Notes: generated from the sequence alone by a model not told the origin. Positions 26,681 through 36,323 are shown, counted from the stretch's first letter. The stretch: 64,000 nucleotides of DNA from Terriglobus albidus (GCF_008000815.1 NZ_CP042806.1:1922001-1986000); one strand, 5' to 3'. Translations and numbers: made by a program.

Positions 26681-26759
26681 ATCAAAGACCAGAACTGCCA
26701 TGGGTGGAACGCACTTCCGTGCCCATTTACGGGCGAACTTGCGCACTACAGGAGCAATG

Positions 26760-28244
26760 ATGAAATCGATGCGAATTGTTTTTTCGGCCTTGGTGACTCT
26801 GGCGGCCATAACACCGCTCTGGGGACAGGCTCCGGTAAAACCGGACTCCGCAGCTGCGGCTGCATTTCGGGATGCGGTTGTGTCCGCACCGAAAAAGCCA
26901 ACCACCACACCAGTCTTCAAGCTCAGTCACGACTATCCCCGCAGTGTGCCTGATACGTGCCCGGAATGCGCATGGCTGAACATCAATGTGAACTTCGGCA
27001 CGAAATTCCCTCCACAGAAAGTGGAATCGCCGCAGTGGCATGGTCAGCACTGGGATGAGTACATCCAGGCCATTCTCGACTATGTGAAGCAGGGGCAGGA
27101 TCCCCAGTTATCGAATGAAGTGGGCTGGAGAACCAAGGTCGACGGAAAGACCCGCTGGTACAACGTGCCGTGGATGGCATACGACCCAACCGCGGGCCGC
27201 GAGTATGTGCATGGCACGACGAACGAGCGCACGGCAACGCTCGGTGAGTTTTTGAAGGCTCCAGGTAGCGGGCCCCATGTTCAGTTCTTCATGGCCGGCA
27301 TGACGGAGGCCTGTAAGACCGAGTATCCGTGGGGCTTTGAGTCGTGGTCAGTCGGTTATTACAACGAGTACGGTGGCTACGCGCTTGGCCGTACCGTTCC
27401 ACCCAGCGGTGTGCCACAGATGGGAGAATACCTTGGCAGCGCGGTACCGGCGGGACTCCCATTTCCCACGGGAACCGTAGTGGTGAAGGTGCTTACGTCG
27501 AATGTACCGGTCGATTGCGTGCCTTTCCTGCATGGCTCGCCAGAGTGGATGGTGGATCGCCATAAGTACACGAAGGCCAAAGGCTATGAGTGTGATCGCG
27601 AAGTGCAATCTGACCATGTCGTTCAGGTGGATGTGGCAGTGGTCGATTCCCGCTCGCCATCGCGCTGGGTCTATGGCACCTTTGCCTATGACGGTGATAC
27701 GCAGGGCAGCACCTTCTGGGATCACCTTGTTCCTGTTGGTCTGCAATGGGGTTCTGATCCATGGACGTTCCCCGCGGTTCCGGAGTCTGCCAGTCTGCCA
27801 TTGCAGCAGAGCGCGATCAATACAGACATCGGTACCTTCCAGCATCTGGGCTGCAAGGACCGTCTTGCGGGGCCGGTTGATAATCCGCAGTCGTCATGTA
27901 CGTCGTGTCATGCCAGCGCGTATGCCGCGCCGAAGGGAGCTCCCGGCGTTATGGGCGTAAATGCCCCGCCAAGCTTTGGCTTCGACGGTATGTGCCAGTC
28001 CTACTCGCTGGAGAATGCAGCGTACTTCCAGAACCAGGCCTTTCCGCAGCGCTTTCCCGGTGGACAGTACAGTGATGCGTTCTCTCTAGATACATCGCTC
28101 CAACTCGCGGTGGCTTTCACGCAGTATGGCTACTTCAACACGGATCATGCGCCGGTGGCTTGCACTGATCCCAACCAGATCAAGCCTGCACAGCAGAAGG
28201 TGGAAACGCTTCTAAAGATGAGGAAGAAGGCGGTGACGAAATGA
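26760..28244 (+). CDS. Exported cytochrome c-like protein
   Basis: From ATG 26760 (GGAG 5 bases upstream) the protein is 494 residues with a signal peptide (about 1-21, ending PLWGQ). Near residue 385 it carries one CXXCH heme-binding motif, SSCTSCHASAY. The central part is rich in Trp, Tyr and Gly and ends in a typical late region VETLLKMRKK. Similar proteins with a single late CXXCH are annotated as cytochrome c family proteins. Its stop overlaps the start of the multicopper oxidase (ATGA), so the two are made together and electron transfer between them is a reasonable inference. An ATG at 26757 is an equally possible start. Confidence 0.65.
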   Translation: MKSMRIVFSALVTLAAITPLWGQAPVKPDSAAAAAFRDAVVSAPKKPTTTPVFKLSHDYPRSVPDTCPECAWLNINVNFGTKFPPQKVESPQWHGQHWDEYIQAILDYVKQGQDPQLSNEVGWRTKVDGKTRWYNVPWMAYDPTAGREYVHGTTNERTATLGEFLKAPGSGPHVQFFMAGMTEACKTEYPWGFESWSVGYYNEYGGYALGRTVPPSGVPQMGEYLGSAVPAGLPFPTGTVVVKVLTSNVPVDCVPFLHGSPEWMVDRHKYTKAKGYECDREVQSDHVVQVDVAVVDSRSPSRWVYGTFAYDGDTQGSTFWDHLVPVGLQWGSDPWTFPAVPESASLPLQQSAINTDIGTFQHLGCKDRLAGPVDNPQSSCTSCHASAYAAPKGAPGVMGVNAPPSFGFDGMCQSYSLENAAYFQNQAFPQRFPGGQYSDAFSLDTSLQLAVAFTQYGYFNTDHAPVACTDPNQIKPAQQKVETLLKMRKKAVTK

Positions 28245-30016
28245 AGAATGTATCCCGGCGTAACTTTATGGCACTGGCGGCGGGAGCCGCTGCCAGTGCG
28301 GCCGCTCCGAAGGGGAACGCACAGCAACATCCAGCGGAGCACCACATGACCATGGAGGAAGCAGCTCCGCTGCCGCTACAGGCAAACGAAGAGCACTTCG
28401 TGCCCGATTACACGCTTGAAGTGAAGTGGAAGATCATGACCATCGATGGTCACAAGGTAAAAGTTCGCGCTTATAACGACACGATCCCCGGACCGCCGAT
28501 CATTGCTAAACCAGGCACCACGGTGAAGGTCCGCGTGAAGAATAGGCTGACGCCCTATGACTCGAAGGACTGGGGCGGCGACATGAACGTGCCGCACCAG
28601 TTGGACCACACCAACCTGCATCTACACGGACTGGACATTGCGCCGCATATCTTTGAACCTTTGGGCACCAGCGAGGTGACCGCTCCGATGATTTCGATCG
28701 GCCCGGGTGAGTATAAGGACTATCCGTTCGTCATTCCCAAAGACCAGTCTCCGGGCTTGAACTGGTACCATCCGCACGCCCATGGTTCAACCGCAGTGCA
28801 GGCTGTCTCCGGCATGGCAGGCGGCATCCTTGTTCCAGGCGCGATCGATGAAGTGCCTGAGATCAAGGCGGCCGCGGACTACCTTCTTGTAGTGCAGGAC
28901 ATCGGCCTCTTCAAGACCGATGAGCCGCATGCCGACTATACCGAGAGTTTCGAGCCGAAACAGAATGCCATCTGGCAGACTTTTGCCAAAGACAAGTCGG
29001 AGTCGGTCACCATTGATGGAAAGCCAACCAATCCCCCGCAAAGCTGTGGCTTCACCACCGGCGACTATCATCTGCGCTTTTACATGGTGAACGGAACCCC
29101 GTTCTTCAGGGAAGCGCACAATTTTGAGAAGCCGACGTCTCCGAAACATAAGCAGTTGGAGGCGCCAGTCTTCAAGATGCGTCCCGGCGAAGTGGCGCGC
29201 TTCCGCATGCTGAATGGCTGTTCTGACCTGATGATGCCGGTTCAGGTGGAAGAGCACACCATGTACCTGCTGGCCATGGATGGCAACAACTTCGATCATC
29301 CGTGGCCGAAAGAGTATGTCAATAATGCATCGCAGGTTGTTCTTGCACCGGCCAACCGCGCCGAGTTCCTGATCAGGGCGTGCGACACGCCCGGCAAGTA
29401 CAAGATCCTCCAACTCGCGCAGAACGCCCAGTTCCTGGAGGCCGTGCAGAAGACCATCGCCGTGATTGAGGTAGAAGGCGAGCCGATGGACATGAAGATC
29501 CCTCGTGATCTTCCGCCTCTCACCCGCGATACGCCCATCCGCCCGGATGAGATTGTGCGTAAGCGCAGGTTCATCTTCAGCGGACGCTTTCCCGGTGAAA
29601 AAAATCCGGTGGTCGGCATCGACTTCATGATCAATAACCAGCTCTACGATGAGTTCGCGGTGCCGACGACCGTATATCGCGGTACCTGTGAGGAGTGGAC
29701 GATCGAGGTTCCGGACTCGGCGCGCGGAGGCACGGAAGGCCATCCATTCCACATCCACGTGAACAACTTCGAGGTTGTCTCCCAAGCAGGCATCGAACCT
29801 CAGCATCGTCTCGTTCAGGACACGATCTGGGTAGCGCAGGATACGGCGACCGTCATTCGCATGCGCTTCCAGGAGTGGATAGGAAAGTCCGTCTTCCACT
29901 GTCACATTCTTCCGCATGAAGACACCGGCATGATGCAGAACTTCCTCATCTTGCCTGAGCATCCAAAACACCATCATCAACGCACGATTGAGTCACTGGG
30001 AGAGAAGAATAGCTAA
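28241..30016 (+). CDS. Tat-exported multicopper oxidase (CotA/bilirubin-oxidase-like)
   Basis: The 591-residue protein begins with a twin-arginine signal (VSRRNFMALAAG). The copper ligands are all present: HLHG (about 125), WYHPHAHG (about 174), HPFHIHV (about 500) and HCHILPHEDTGMM (about 552), which gives the T1 Cys-His-Met and the trinuclear His set. It resembles three-domain CotA-type laccases. There is no Met-rich insert like that of CueO. It would oxidise a phenolic, bilin-like or metal substrate in the periplasm with reduction of O2 to water. It overlaps the cytochrome c-like gene by 4 bp. Confidence 0.92.
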   Translation: MKNVSRRNFMALAAGAAASAAAPKGNAQQHPAEHHMTMEEAAPLPLQANEEHFVPDYTLEVKWKIMTIDGHKVKVRAYNDTIPGPPIIAKPGTTVKVRVKNRLTPYDSKDWGGDMNVPHQLDHTNLHLHGLDIAPHIFEPLGTSEVTAPMISIGPGEYKDYPFVIPKDQSPGLNWYHPHAHGSTAVQAVSGMAGGILVPGAIDEVPEIKAAADYLLVVQDIGLFKTDEPHADYTESFEPKQNAIWQTFAKDKSESVTIDGKPTNPPQSCGFTTGDYHLRFYMVNGTPFFREAHNFEKPTSPKHKQLEAPVFKMRPGEVARFRMLNGCSDLMMPVQVEEHTMYLLAMDGNNFDHPWPKEYVNNASQVVLAPANRAEFLIRACDTPGKYKILQLAQNAQFLEAVQKTIAVIEVEGEPMDMKIPRDLPPLTRDTPIRPDEIVRKRRFIFSGRFPGEKNPVVGIDFMINNQLYDEFAVPTTVYRGTCEEWTIEVPDSARGGTEGHPFHIHVNNFEVVSQAGIEPQHRLVQDTIWVAQDTATVIRMRFQEWIGKSVFHCHILPHEDTGMMQNFLILPEHPKHHHQRTIESLGEKNS

Positions 30017-30036
30017 AGAGCTTGCCCCCAAAAAAG

Positions 30037-30068
30037 AATGGCCGGATGCCATCAGGCATCCGGCCATT
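30037..30068. terminator. Bidirectional terminator between the oxidase and AhpD-like genes
   Basis: AATGGCCGGATGCC (30037-30050) pairs perfectly with 30055-30068 across a 4-base loop. On the minus strand it is followed by CTTTTTT, a classic U-tract; on the plus strand by TGTTCT. It lies between two convergent genes. Confidence 0.85.
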
Positions 30069-30096
30069 GTTCTCGTCGAGAGAGCTACTTGAGATG

Positions 30097-30645
30097 CTAC
30101 TTCGGCGGGACGTATCCCTGCTCCGCAAGACGAGCTCCCATCTGGAGGTAAGAGCCTTCCTCCTGCGGCTGCAAGGTAGCAAGTCCATCGACGTAGCGGT
30201 TGTACATACAGAATGCCGCCGCTATGAGAACGGTATCGTGAATCTCAAGATCTGACGCTCCGGCGTCGCGGGCTATCTTCACCATCTCCGGGGTAACCTT
30301 CTTACCGTCGATCTGGACTGCGGCGGCAATTGCCAGCAGCGCCTTCAGCTTTTGCGAGATATCCGCTGTTTGAAAATCGGTCCATACATCGTTCAGAAGT
30401 GAGCGGTCGCCCCCATTCAGATGAGTAGCCGCTGCGCCATGGCTCATCTTGCAGAAGGTGCAATCATTGCGCGAAGACACAAAGGCTGCGATGAGTTCGC
30501 GATCCCGGGAGCTCAGGTCGGTGTTGCGCCCCGAGGTATAGAGCAAAACATGCGCCAACTCGCGCATGGGGGCCGCGGTCTCTGGACGAAAGGCAAAACC
30601 GGAACTGATTCCGGGAAGGTTCTCGGGAAGTGGGATGTGAGGCAT
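30097..30645 (-). CDS. Carboxymuconolactone decarboxylase/AhpD-like protein
   Basis: The 182-residue all-helical protein has the AhpD core: RDRELIAAFVSSRNDCTFCKMSHG, with the CxxC pair and following His that form the redox/proton relay in AhpD. A second helix block reads VTPEMVKIARDAGASDLEIH. Such proteins are thiol peroxidase-like or alkylhydroperoxidase partners. AAGGAGAGAT precedes ATG 30645. It follows the MFS transporter by 11 bp, so they form a two-gene operon, and it ends at a strong terminator. Confidence 0.85.
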   Translation of the reverse strand: MPHIPLPENLPGISSGFAFRPETAAPMRELAHVLLYTSGRNTDLSSRDRELIAAFVSSRNDCTFCKMSHGAAATHLNGGDRSLLNDVWTDFQTADISQKLKALLAIAAAVQIDGKKVTPEMVKIARDAGASDLEIHDTVLIAAAFCMYNRYVDGLATLQPQEEGSYLQMGARLAEQGYVPPK

Positions 30646-30656
30646 ATCTCTCCTTA

Positions 30657-31916
30657 TTACTCCACCGCTGTGGACTCCAGCGTCATCGTGTCCAGTTCTG
30701 CTTCCTCAGCGCTGTATCGGGGTAGTGCGAAATTCATGAATGCGGCAATGACCGCGGTTCCTGCAAGTATAAGGATCGCGGAAGGGCGATAGCCGCCCAT
30801 CTGGTCATACAACCGGCCTATAAGTACAGGCCCCGTCGCTCCTCCAATGGCATAGGCTGTCCATGTGAGGCCATAAAGTGTGGCGAAACGGCTCTGCCCG
30901 AAATAGCGCGCAATCAGGTATGGGCCAATATCTCCTTCGCTGCCCATGCTGAACCCAAGAAGCAGGGCGCCTGCAATGCCCATCGCTGCGTTCGACGCAT
31001 ACGCGAACAGCGTGATGCCTGCGCCGGCAAGCAGAAACATGAGGAACGAAAGCGTGGGTGCGTAGAAGCGATCGAGAAGCCAGCCGGTTAGCAGGCGTCC
31101 GCCAATACCGGCAGCACCCAGACAAGACAGGGCTATCGCCGTGTCTGAACCGCTGATGCCGCGTTCGCTCAGGAGAGCGGCAAGATGCGAGAGTGCACCA
31201 TTTGCTCCAAAGCCGCCGAGCAGAATTGATCCCGCGATCAGCCAGAAGGTTGCCGACCCGAACACGCTGGAAGTGGCCGTCGGTTGCTTCCGTTCGGCAG
31301 GTTGCGACGCTGAACCAGGCATATTTCGCAGAAAGATGGTGGTCAGCGGAAAACCTAACAGCGCCAGCAACCCAAGCGTAAGATAGCCGGCACGCCATCC
31401 GCTGTTGTGAATGACATGTTGTGTGATCAGCGGCATTAGAATCGACCCCACTCCGCTGCCGGTCAGCATGAACGCCAATGCGGTTCCACGCATGGTGCGG
31501 AACCAGCTTAGAACGGCTCGTGAGTAGGACAACTGAGCGGTTCCATTTCCGACGACGCCGATAATGAAGTAGGTAAGGTAGAAACGGCCTAACTGCGGTG
31601 TAAGGCGGCTCAGCGAGAGAAGCGCGGCCGAAAATACGACGATACAGGGAAGCACTACTCTGCGAGGCGGAACGCGATCAAGCAGCATGCCGATGCCGGG
31701 CGAGAAGACCGCGACAGTCATCGCTGCAATCCCAAAGGTGCTTGAGATCGCCTCGCGCTTCCAGCCAAACGCGGCATGCAGAGGCGCGATAAAGAGGCTG
31801 AAAGTGAACGGGACAATCGCGGCGAAGCTGAACATTACCCCGAAAAACGCAGCAAGGACAACCGTCCAACCGCTATACCGCAGAGATCTCTCTGGAGTGA
31901 GTCGTGTGCTCGCCAC
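30657..31916 (-). CDS. MFS transporter, oxalate/formate antiporter-like group
   Basis: The 419-residue protein has twelve predicted membrane helices in two halves with the MFS loop 2-3 motif (GMLLDRVPPRRVVLP) and a second copy between helices 8 and 9 (GRLLTGWLLDRFYAPTLSFL). The helix 4-5 region SGVGSILMPLITQHVI resembles the monocarboxylate/OFA branch. The substrate is unknown; linkage to the AhpD-like gene hints at an organic acid. The start is a GTG at 31916. Confidence 0.8.
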   Translation of the reverse strand: MASTRLTPERSLRYSGWTVVLAAFFGVMFSFAAIVPFTFSLFIAPLHAAFGWKREAISSTFGIAAMTVAVFSPGIGMLLDRVPPRRVVLPCIVVFSAALLSLSRLTPQLGRFYLTYFIIGVVGNGTAQLSYSRAVLSWFRTMRGTALAFMLTGSGVGSILMPLITQHVIHNSGWRAGYLTLGLLALLGFPLTTIFLRNMPGSASQPAERKQPTATSSVFGSATFWLIAGSILLGGFGANGALSHLAALLSERGISGSDTAIALSCLGAAGIGGRLLTGWLLDRFYAPTLSFLMFLLAGAGITLFAYASNAAMGIAGALLLGFSMGSEGDIGPYLIARYFGQSRFATLYGLTWTAYAIGGATGPVLIGRLYDQMGGYRPSAILILAGTAVIAAFMNFALPRYSAEEAELDTMTLESTAVE

Positions 31917-32086
31917 GTGCCGGGCCTCTTTTGGGATGACAAGAGCATGATACCCGTGACTTACCTATAAATAGGGCCTCGGATGTGGAGAATAAGCTAG
32001 ACGAATAAAAGGCGAATTTGCGAGATCCATCGGGCCACGGTAAATAATCAGGACGTTAGAAAGATCGAGAATCTGGGGCCGAAGGA

Positions 32087-33103
32087 ATGCAGATCAAGCG
32101 AGCAATCGAACGAGTACCCGGCGGCATGATGGTCGTCCCTCTCTTGTGTGGAGCAACGCTCGCTACGTTCGCTCCGCACGCGGCTCCGTTCTTTGGATCT
32201 TTCACCAATGCGCTGTATACCGGAGCTCTACCGATCCTGGCTGTTTTCTACGTCTGCATGGGAGCGCGGATTTCGCTTGGCTCCCTGCCGCAGTTGCTGA
32301 AGAAGGGCGGAGCATTGATGACCACAAAGGTCGCTCTGGGGTTTCTTGCCAGCCTCGTCCTCGGGCATCTCATTGGCATTGACCCTGTTCGCACCGGGTG
32401 GTTTGCAGGTCTCTCCACGCTTGCTGTCGTCGCTGCTATCAACGACACTAATGGCGGCCTCTACATGGCGCTGATGGAACAGTATGGCCAGCCGGCCGAT
32501 TCGGCGGCCTACACCGTGATGACGCTTGAGTCAGGCCCGTTCCTCACGATGGTTTCTCTTGGCGTCGCAGGCCTGGCGGCCTTCCCCTGGCAGACGATGG
32601 TAGGAGCGATTCTGCCTCTGGCAGTAGGGATGGTGCTTGGAAACCTCGATCCCGAGATGCGCCGGTTTCTCTCGCAGGGCGTCTCGGTTCTTATCCCTTT
32701 CTTCGCATTTGCAATCGGATGCACGCTCGATCTGCATCGTGTCGCGACCGCTGGATTGCTCGGCCTCACCCTCGGGGTAGTTTTAGTGTTTGTCAGCGCC
32801 ATCTGCCTTATCGCCGCGGATCGCCTCATCGGTGGCGACGGCACCGCAGGAATTGCCGCAGCAACCACAGCAGGCAATGCCGCGGCCGTGCCGATGCTGG
32901 TAGCGGTTGCTAACCCCAGGTATGCAGCCGCAGCGGCATCGGCTACCGTGCTCGTCGCCTGTTGCGTTATCGTAAGCAGCCTGTTGGTTCCTCCGCTTAC
33001 GGCCTTGTGGAAGACGCGTGTAGTCCGTCGGCAAGAGATGGATGCGGCTCTGCTATCAGGAGAAGTTCAGAGAGTTGCGGAGACGCCTGATTCCAATCGA
33101 TGA
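32087..33103 (+). CDS. kdgT: KdgT-like 2-keto-3-deoxygluconate permease
   Basis: The 338-residue membrane protein has about ten helices and matches the KdgT family from the first residues (MQIKRAIERVPGGMMVVPLL) through STLAVVAAINDTNGGLYMAL and AGIAAATTAGNAAAVPMLVA. KdgT transporters take up sugar acids with protons. Because a pdxA2-type gene follows 45 bp downstream, the substrate here may be a four-carbon acid such as threonate or erythronate rather than KDG. Confidence 0.88.
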   Translation: MQIKRAIERVPGGMMVVPLLCGATLATFAPHAAPFFGSFTNALYTGALPILAVFYVCMGARISLGSLPQLLKKGGALMTTKVALGFLASLVLGHLIGIDPVRTGWFAGLSTLAVVAAINDTNGGLYMALMEQYGQPADSAAYTVMTLESGPFLTMVSLGVAGLAAFPWQTMVGAILPLAVGMVLGNLDPEMRRFLSQGVSVLIPFFAFAIGCTLDLHRVATAGLLGLTLGVVLVFVSAICLIAADRLIGGDGTAGIAAATTAGNAAAVPMLVAVANPRYAAAAASATVLVACCVIVSSLLVPPLTALWKTRVVRRQEMDAALLSGEVQRVAETPDSNR

Positions 33104-33148
33104 TCTTATAGGTACAAGCGGTCGCCATGCCGCAATAAGGAAGAGTTA

Positions 33149-34147
33149 ATGACCCCGATCATTGCCATCACCATGGGAGATGCAGCAGGTGTCGGCCCGG
33201 AGATCATCGTTAAAGCCCTCATGCACAAAGAGGTCTATGAGCGTTGCCGGCCACTCGTCATTGGGGATGCTCGCCGGCTCAGACAGGCCGCTGAGATCGT
33301 TCATGCAGAGCTCACCATTCATCCCCTGATCGAAGAACGCCTCTCAGAGGCCAGTTTTACTCCCGGAGTGATCGACTGCATTGACCTTGCCCTGATCCCT
33401 GACGATCTTCCATGGGGCAAGATATCTCCAATTGCCGGAGATGCGGCTTACCGTTATCTCAAAGTCGCAGCCAGGCTTGCGATGAATGGCGGCATCCAGG
33501 CCATCTGCACCGCGCCGCTTAATAAGGAAGCGCTTCATGCAGGCGGTCATCTCTTTCCCGGGCATACTGAGCTGCTCGCATCGCTAACCGGTGCGGGAGA
33601 AGTCTCGATGATGCTCTCGACCCCGAAGTTACGTGTTGTGCATGTCACAACCCATATTGGTCTTATCGATGCCATTGAGAAGATTGATGCCGATTTGGTT
33701 GAGCGAACCATCACCCGCGCCCATGCGGCACTTGAGCGCGCCGGCGTCAAGGATCCACGCATCGGCGTGTGCGGCATCAATCCTCATGCCGGCGAGAACG
33801 GACTCTTCGGCCGCGGCGAGGAGGGCGAGAAGATCGTACCGGCTGTTGAGGCGTGCAGGAGCAGAGGGTGGGATGTGAAGGGACCGCTCCCGGCGGACAC
33901 CCTGTTTTTTCTAGCTCAGCGCGGTGATTTCGACATGGTGGTCGCCATGTATCACGACCAGGGCCATGGGCCGGTGAAAGTCCTGGGGTTGGAATCAGGA
34001 GTAAATATTACCCTCGGGCTCCCCGTGATTCGTACCTCCGTCGATCATGGAACGGCCTTCGATATCGCCGGAACGGGCCAGGCCGACGAGCGTAGTTTGC
34101 TCGAAGCCATCAACCAGGCAATTCAACTAGCAACAGTTGGAAGCTAG
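33149..34147 (+). CDS. pdxA2: PdxA2-type 4-phospho-threonate/erythronate dehydrogenase
   Basis: The 332-residue protein is a PdxA-family dehydrogenase: ITMGDAAGVGPEI at the start, CTAPLNKEALHAGG, PGHTELLA, GINPHAGENGLFG, and the metal site MYHDQGHGPVKVLGLESGVN. It ends with TSVDHGTAFDIAGTGQAD. The GHGPVK variant and the pairing with a sugar-acid permease favour the PdxA2 branch, which decarboxylates D-threonate or D-erythronate 4-phosphate to dihydroxyacetone phosphate, over PdxA of vitamin B6 synthesis. The partner kinase (DtnK/DenK) is not in the window. AAGGAAGAG precedes the ATG. The TAG stop lies in a family B repeat terminus. Confidence 0.8.
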   Translation: MTPIIAITMGDAAGVGPEIIVKALMHKEVYERCRPLVIGDARRLRQAAEIVHAELTIHPLIEERLSEASFTPGVIDCIDLALIPDDLPWGKISPIAGDAAYRYLKVAARLAMNGGIQAICTAPLNKEALHAGGHLFPGHTELLASLTGAGEVSMMLSTPKLRVVHVTTHIGLIDAIEKIDADLVERTITRAHAALERAGVKDPRIGVCGINPHAGENGLFGRGEEGEKIVPAVEACRSRGWDVKGPLPADTLFFLAQRGDFDMVVAMYHDQGHGPVKVLGLESGVNITLGLPVIRTSVDHGTAFDIAGTGQADERSLLEAINQAIQLATVGS

Positions 34148-34309
34148 TGTCCTGAATCTAAAGGTCATGACATAAATCACGAAGAGCTTTGCCCCCGAAG
34201 CCTTGAAAAGCAGGTCCTTCACTAATCACCCCAGCGAACAAGTTCGCCGGGGACCCCGAACGTTCAGGATGACAACATTTATGACAAGAACTTCTTAGAC
34301 TACACACTG
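34144..34309. repeat. Family B inverted-repeat element, copy 2
   Basis: It begins CTAGTGTCCTGAATCT and ends with a degenerate terminus (reverse complement CCAGTGTGTAGTCT). The interior matches 17598-17767 closely (ACATAAATCA, AAGCAGGTCCTTCACTAATC, GTTCAGGATGACAACATTTA). The left CTAG contains the pdxA2 stop codon. It fills most of the 198-bp gap to the next gene. Confidence 0.8.
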
Positions 34310-34345
34310 GATTGGTTGAAACAACGTGAGCTCGGATCTATTTCT

Positions 34346-36145
34346 TTAGACCTTCAGACCAATAAGCCGCATCAGCTCGACGCCGTTGCTCTTAGTGACT
34401 ACGCCTTCTTGCAGAAGGAAGTCGAACTGCATCTTTCCGTCCACAATGGCATCTTGAAAATGCATATTTCTCAGCATGCCGTCTTCATGGTCCATATGGG
34501 TGAGTGAAAGATCATGCGTCGTCAAAATTCCGATGGCGCCGGCCTCGACGAGCTCACGCGTAACTCCTTCCGCACCGATGCGGCGGTCCTTCGAGTTGGT
34601 TCCTTGCAATAATTCATCCAAAAGAAAAAGCAGCGGTGGCCCGGACTGTTGCGCAAGGCTGCATATTGCTTGAAGCTTTTCGATCTCGGCATAGAACCGC
34701 GAGGCTCCACGCTGGAGAGAGTCATTGACCAGCAGGCTTGCCCCGATCCGCAGAGGCGTCAATTGCATCCGCTTTGCCCGAACCGGGGCACCGCACAATG
34801 CCAGCACTGTGTTGATGCCCACGGTACGCATCAACGTGCTCTTTCCGGACATGTTGGAACCGCTGACTAGCAGCACCCTGGCGGGCTCGCCGATGTCCAC
34901 GCTGTTCCGGACGCACTTCGCAGCCGGAATCAGCGGATGGCCGAGGTATTCGGCGTGGAAGTTCCCCGGCCCGTCGACAAAGGTTGGAAACGGGTCTTCA
35001 GGATGTTCGTAGCTGTAGGCCGCCAGTGAGAGCAGCGCCTCCATCTCCCCAAGGCTGTCTAGCCAGGATGCCAGCGCATGGCCATGCCGCTCGCGCCAGG
35101 CATGAATCGCAAAAGCAAGCTGCACAGTGTACATCAGCGGTAGATTGAATAGCCTGACGAATGGATTTGCCAGAGCTTCCAGATAGTCGACAATCTTTCC
35201 CAGTTGCGCAATCGCTTCAGAGGCCGCGATATGTCCTGAGAAAAGTTGCTTCTGGATGCTCTGAAGATGAGGTCCTTCGAAATGCTGCTGCTCTATCTCG
35301 TGCAGCAGCGCTGAAACCAGTTTCAGATTCTGAAAGGCTTTGTCGGCACCATCGAGCGTCAGTGCTATCCGGCGTTTCAGATACCGTACAAGGCACCACT
35401 GCGCCACCAGCACCGCAAGCAGGGGGCCGGCGAATCCATGTGTGAGCCAGAAAGCCGCCGCACCAACCGCAAGAAGCGTGAGCCCCGCGGCAAGCCAGCG
35501 AAGCCAGATACTGGCGAATGGGTGAGTGGATGCTCCCCATTGCTTGAGCGATTCAGGCCATACTCCAATCGAGACGGCCTCGCCCGTGACCGCCATCTCT
35601 TCTCTAAAATCCAGTTGACCTCGAAGCTCAGATACTGCGTTCTGTCTACGGTAAATCGTCTCCGGCGAGGCAGCGTGAAGCAGCCACGCCAGCAGGCACT
35701 GTTCGCCCATGCGTGTCCGCGCTACGCAGAGCAGCTCGAACAGACTTCCTTTTCCGACGATATCCAGGTCCCGGGCGTAGAGACTGGACATAATCGCCTG
35801 CTCCGGTAGTGAGCGTTCCGTAGTTCGCGGCCAGTCGTCTCCAATCCGCGCCAGGCCCTTACTGTAAAACTCCACGGCTCGGCGTTCGTCTGCCTGTCGG
35901 CGCAGGACGCGTGAGTGATAAACCGCGACTGCGATGAATAACAATATCGGGATGCCCGGAAGCCAGAGGGATCGATAGGAATGGCTGCGCGACAACCAGG
36001 CGATGGCAATCGTAGCGGCGATGAGCAGCAGCTTCAGATAACCGAGGGCAATGTGCCGGGTCTCATGTCTTTCGACCTGCTGCTCACGTAGACGTCGCCG
36101 ACGCATGTATTCCTCAACTGGAGACCAGGGAGACGAAGCTGCCAT
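34346..36145 (-). CDS. Membrane-anchored MutS-family ATPase
   Basis: The 599-residue protein has two N-terminal membrane helices (about 35-75), a further hydrophobic pair near 225-260, helical lever-like regions, and a C-terminal MutS ABC ATPase domain. Walker A is SGSNMSGKST (about 425-434), the composite motif is FYAEIEKLQAI, Walker B is LLFLLDELLQGTNS (about 505), and the H-loop is TTHDLSL. It lacks the mismatch-recognition and connector domains of MutS1. Such MutS-like membrane proteins are widespread but uncharacterised; a role in mismatch repair is unlikely without domain I. It stands alone between a repeat and the divergent GntR-ABC operon. Confidence 0.85.
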   Translation of the reverse strand: MAASSPWSPVEEYMRRRRLREQQVERHETRHIALGYLKLLLIAATIAIAWLSRSHSYRSLWLPGIPILLFIAVAVYHSRVLRRQADERRAVEFYSKGLARIGDDWPRTTERSLPEQAIMSSLYARDLDIVGKGSLFELLCVARTRMGEQCLLAWLLHAASPETIYRRQNAVSELRGQLDFREEMAVTGEAVSIGVWPESLKQWGASTHPFASIWLRWLAAGLTLLAVGAAAFWLTHGFAGPLLAVLVAQWCLVRYLKRRIALTLDGADKAFQNLKLVSALLHEIEQQHFEGPHLQSIQKQLFSGHIAASEAIAQLGKIVDYLEALANPFVRLFNLPLMYTVQLAFAIHAWRERHGHALASWLDSLGEMEALLSLAAYSYEHPEDPFPTFVDGPGNFHAEYLGHPLIPAAKCVRNSVDIGEPARVLLVSGSNMSGKSTLMRTVGINTVLALCGAPVRAKRMQLTPLRIGASLLVNDSLQRGASRFYAEIEKLQAICSLAQQSGPPLLFLLDELLQGTNSKDRRIGAEGVTRELVEAGAIGILTTHDLSLTHMDHEDGMLRNMHFQDAIVDGKMQFDFLLQEGVVTKSNGVELMRLIGLKV

Positions 36146-36323
36146 CTGCCTATTATCCGCTGGCAGCTCGGCCGTTAATGGCGAACCGGCTGGCGGTAGC
36201 GTTTTTCGATCCGGTGCTTTCGTGATGAAGTCTCTGAAAAAATCTCTTGCATTAACGGAACATCGTTGTAGTGTTGTACGTAACTAAAACAGTGCATCGG
36301 TCATCGATGCAAAGAAGGTGCTC

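Noticed and set aside
28787-29980. 397-codon open frame on the minus strand
   Set aside because: It is antisense to the multicopper oxidase, whose copper motifs are complete; the His/Asp-rich product is a codon-bias shadow.
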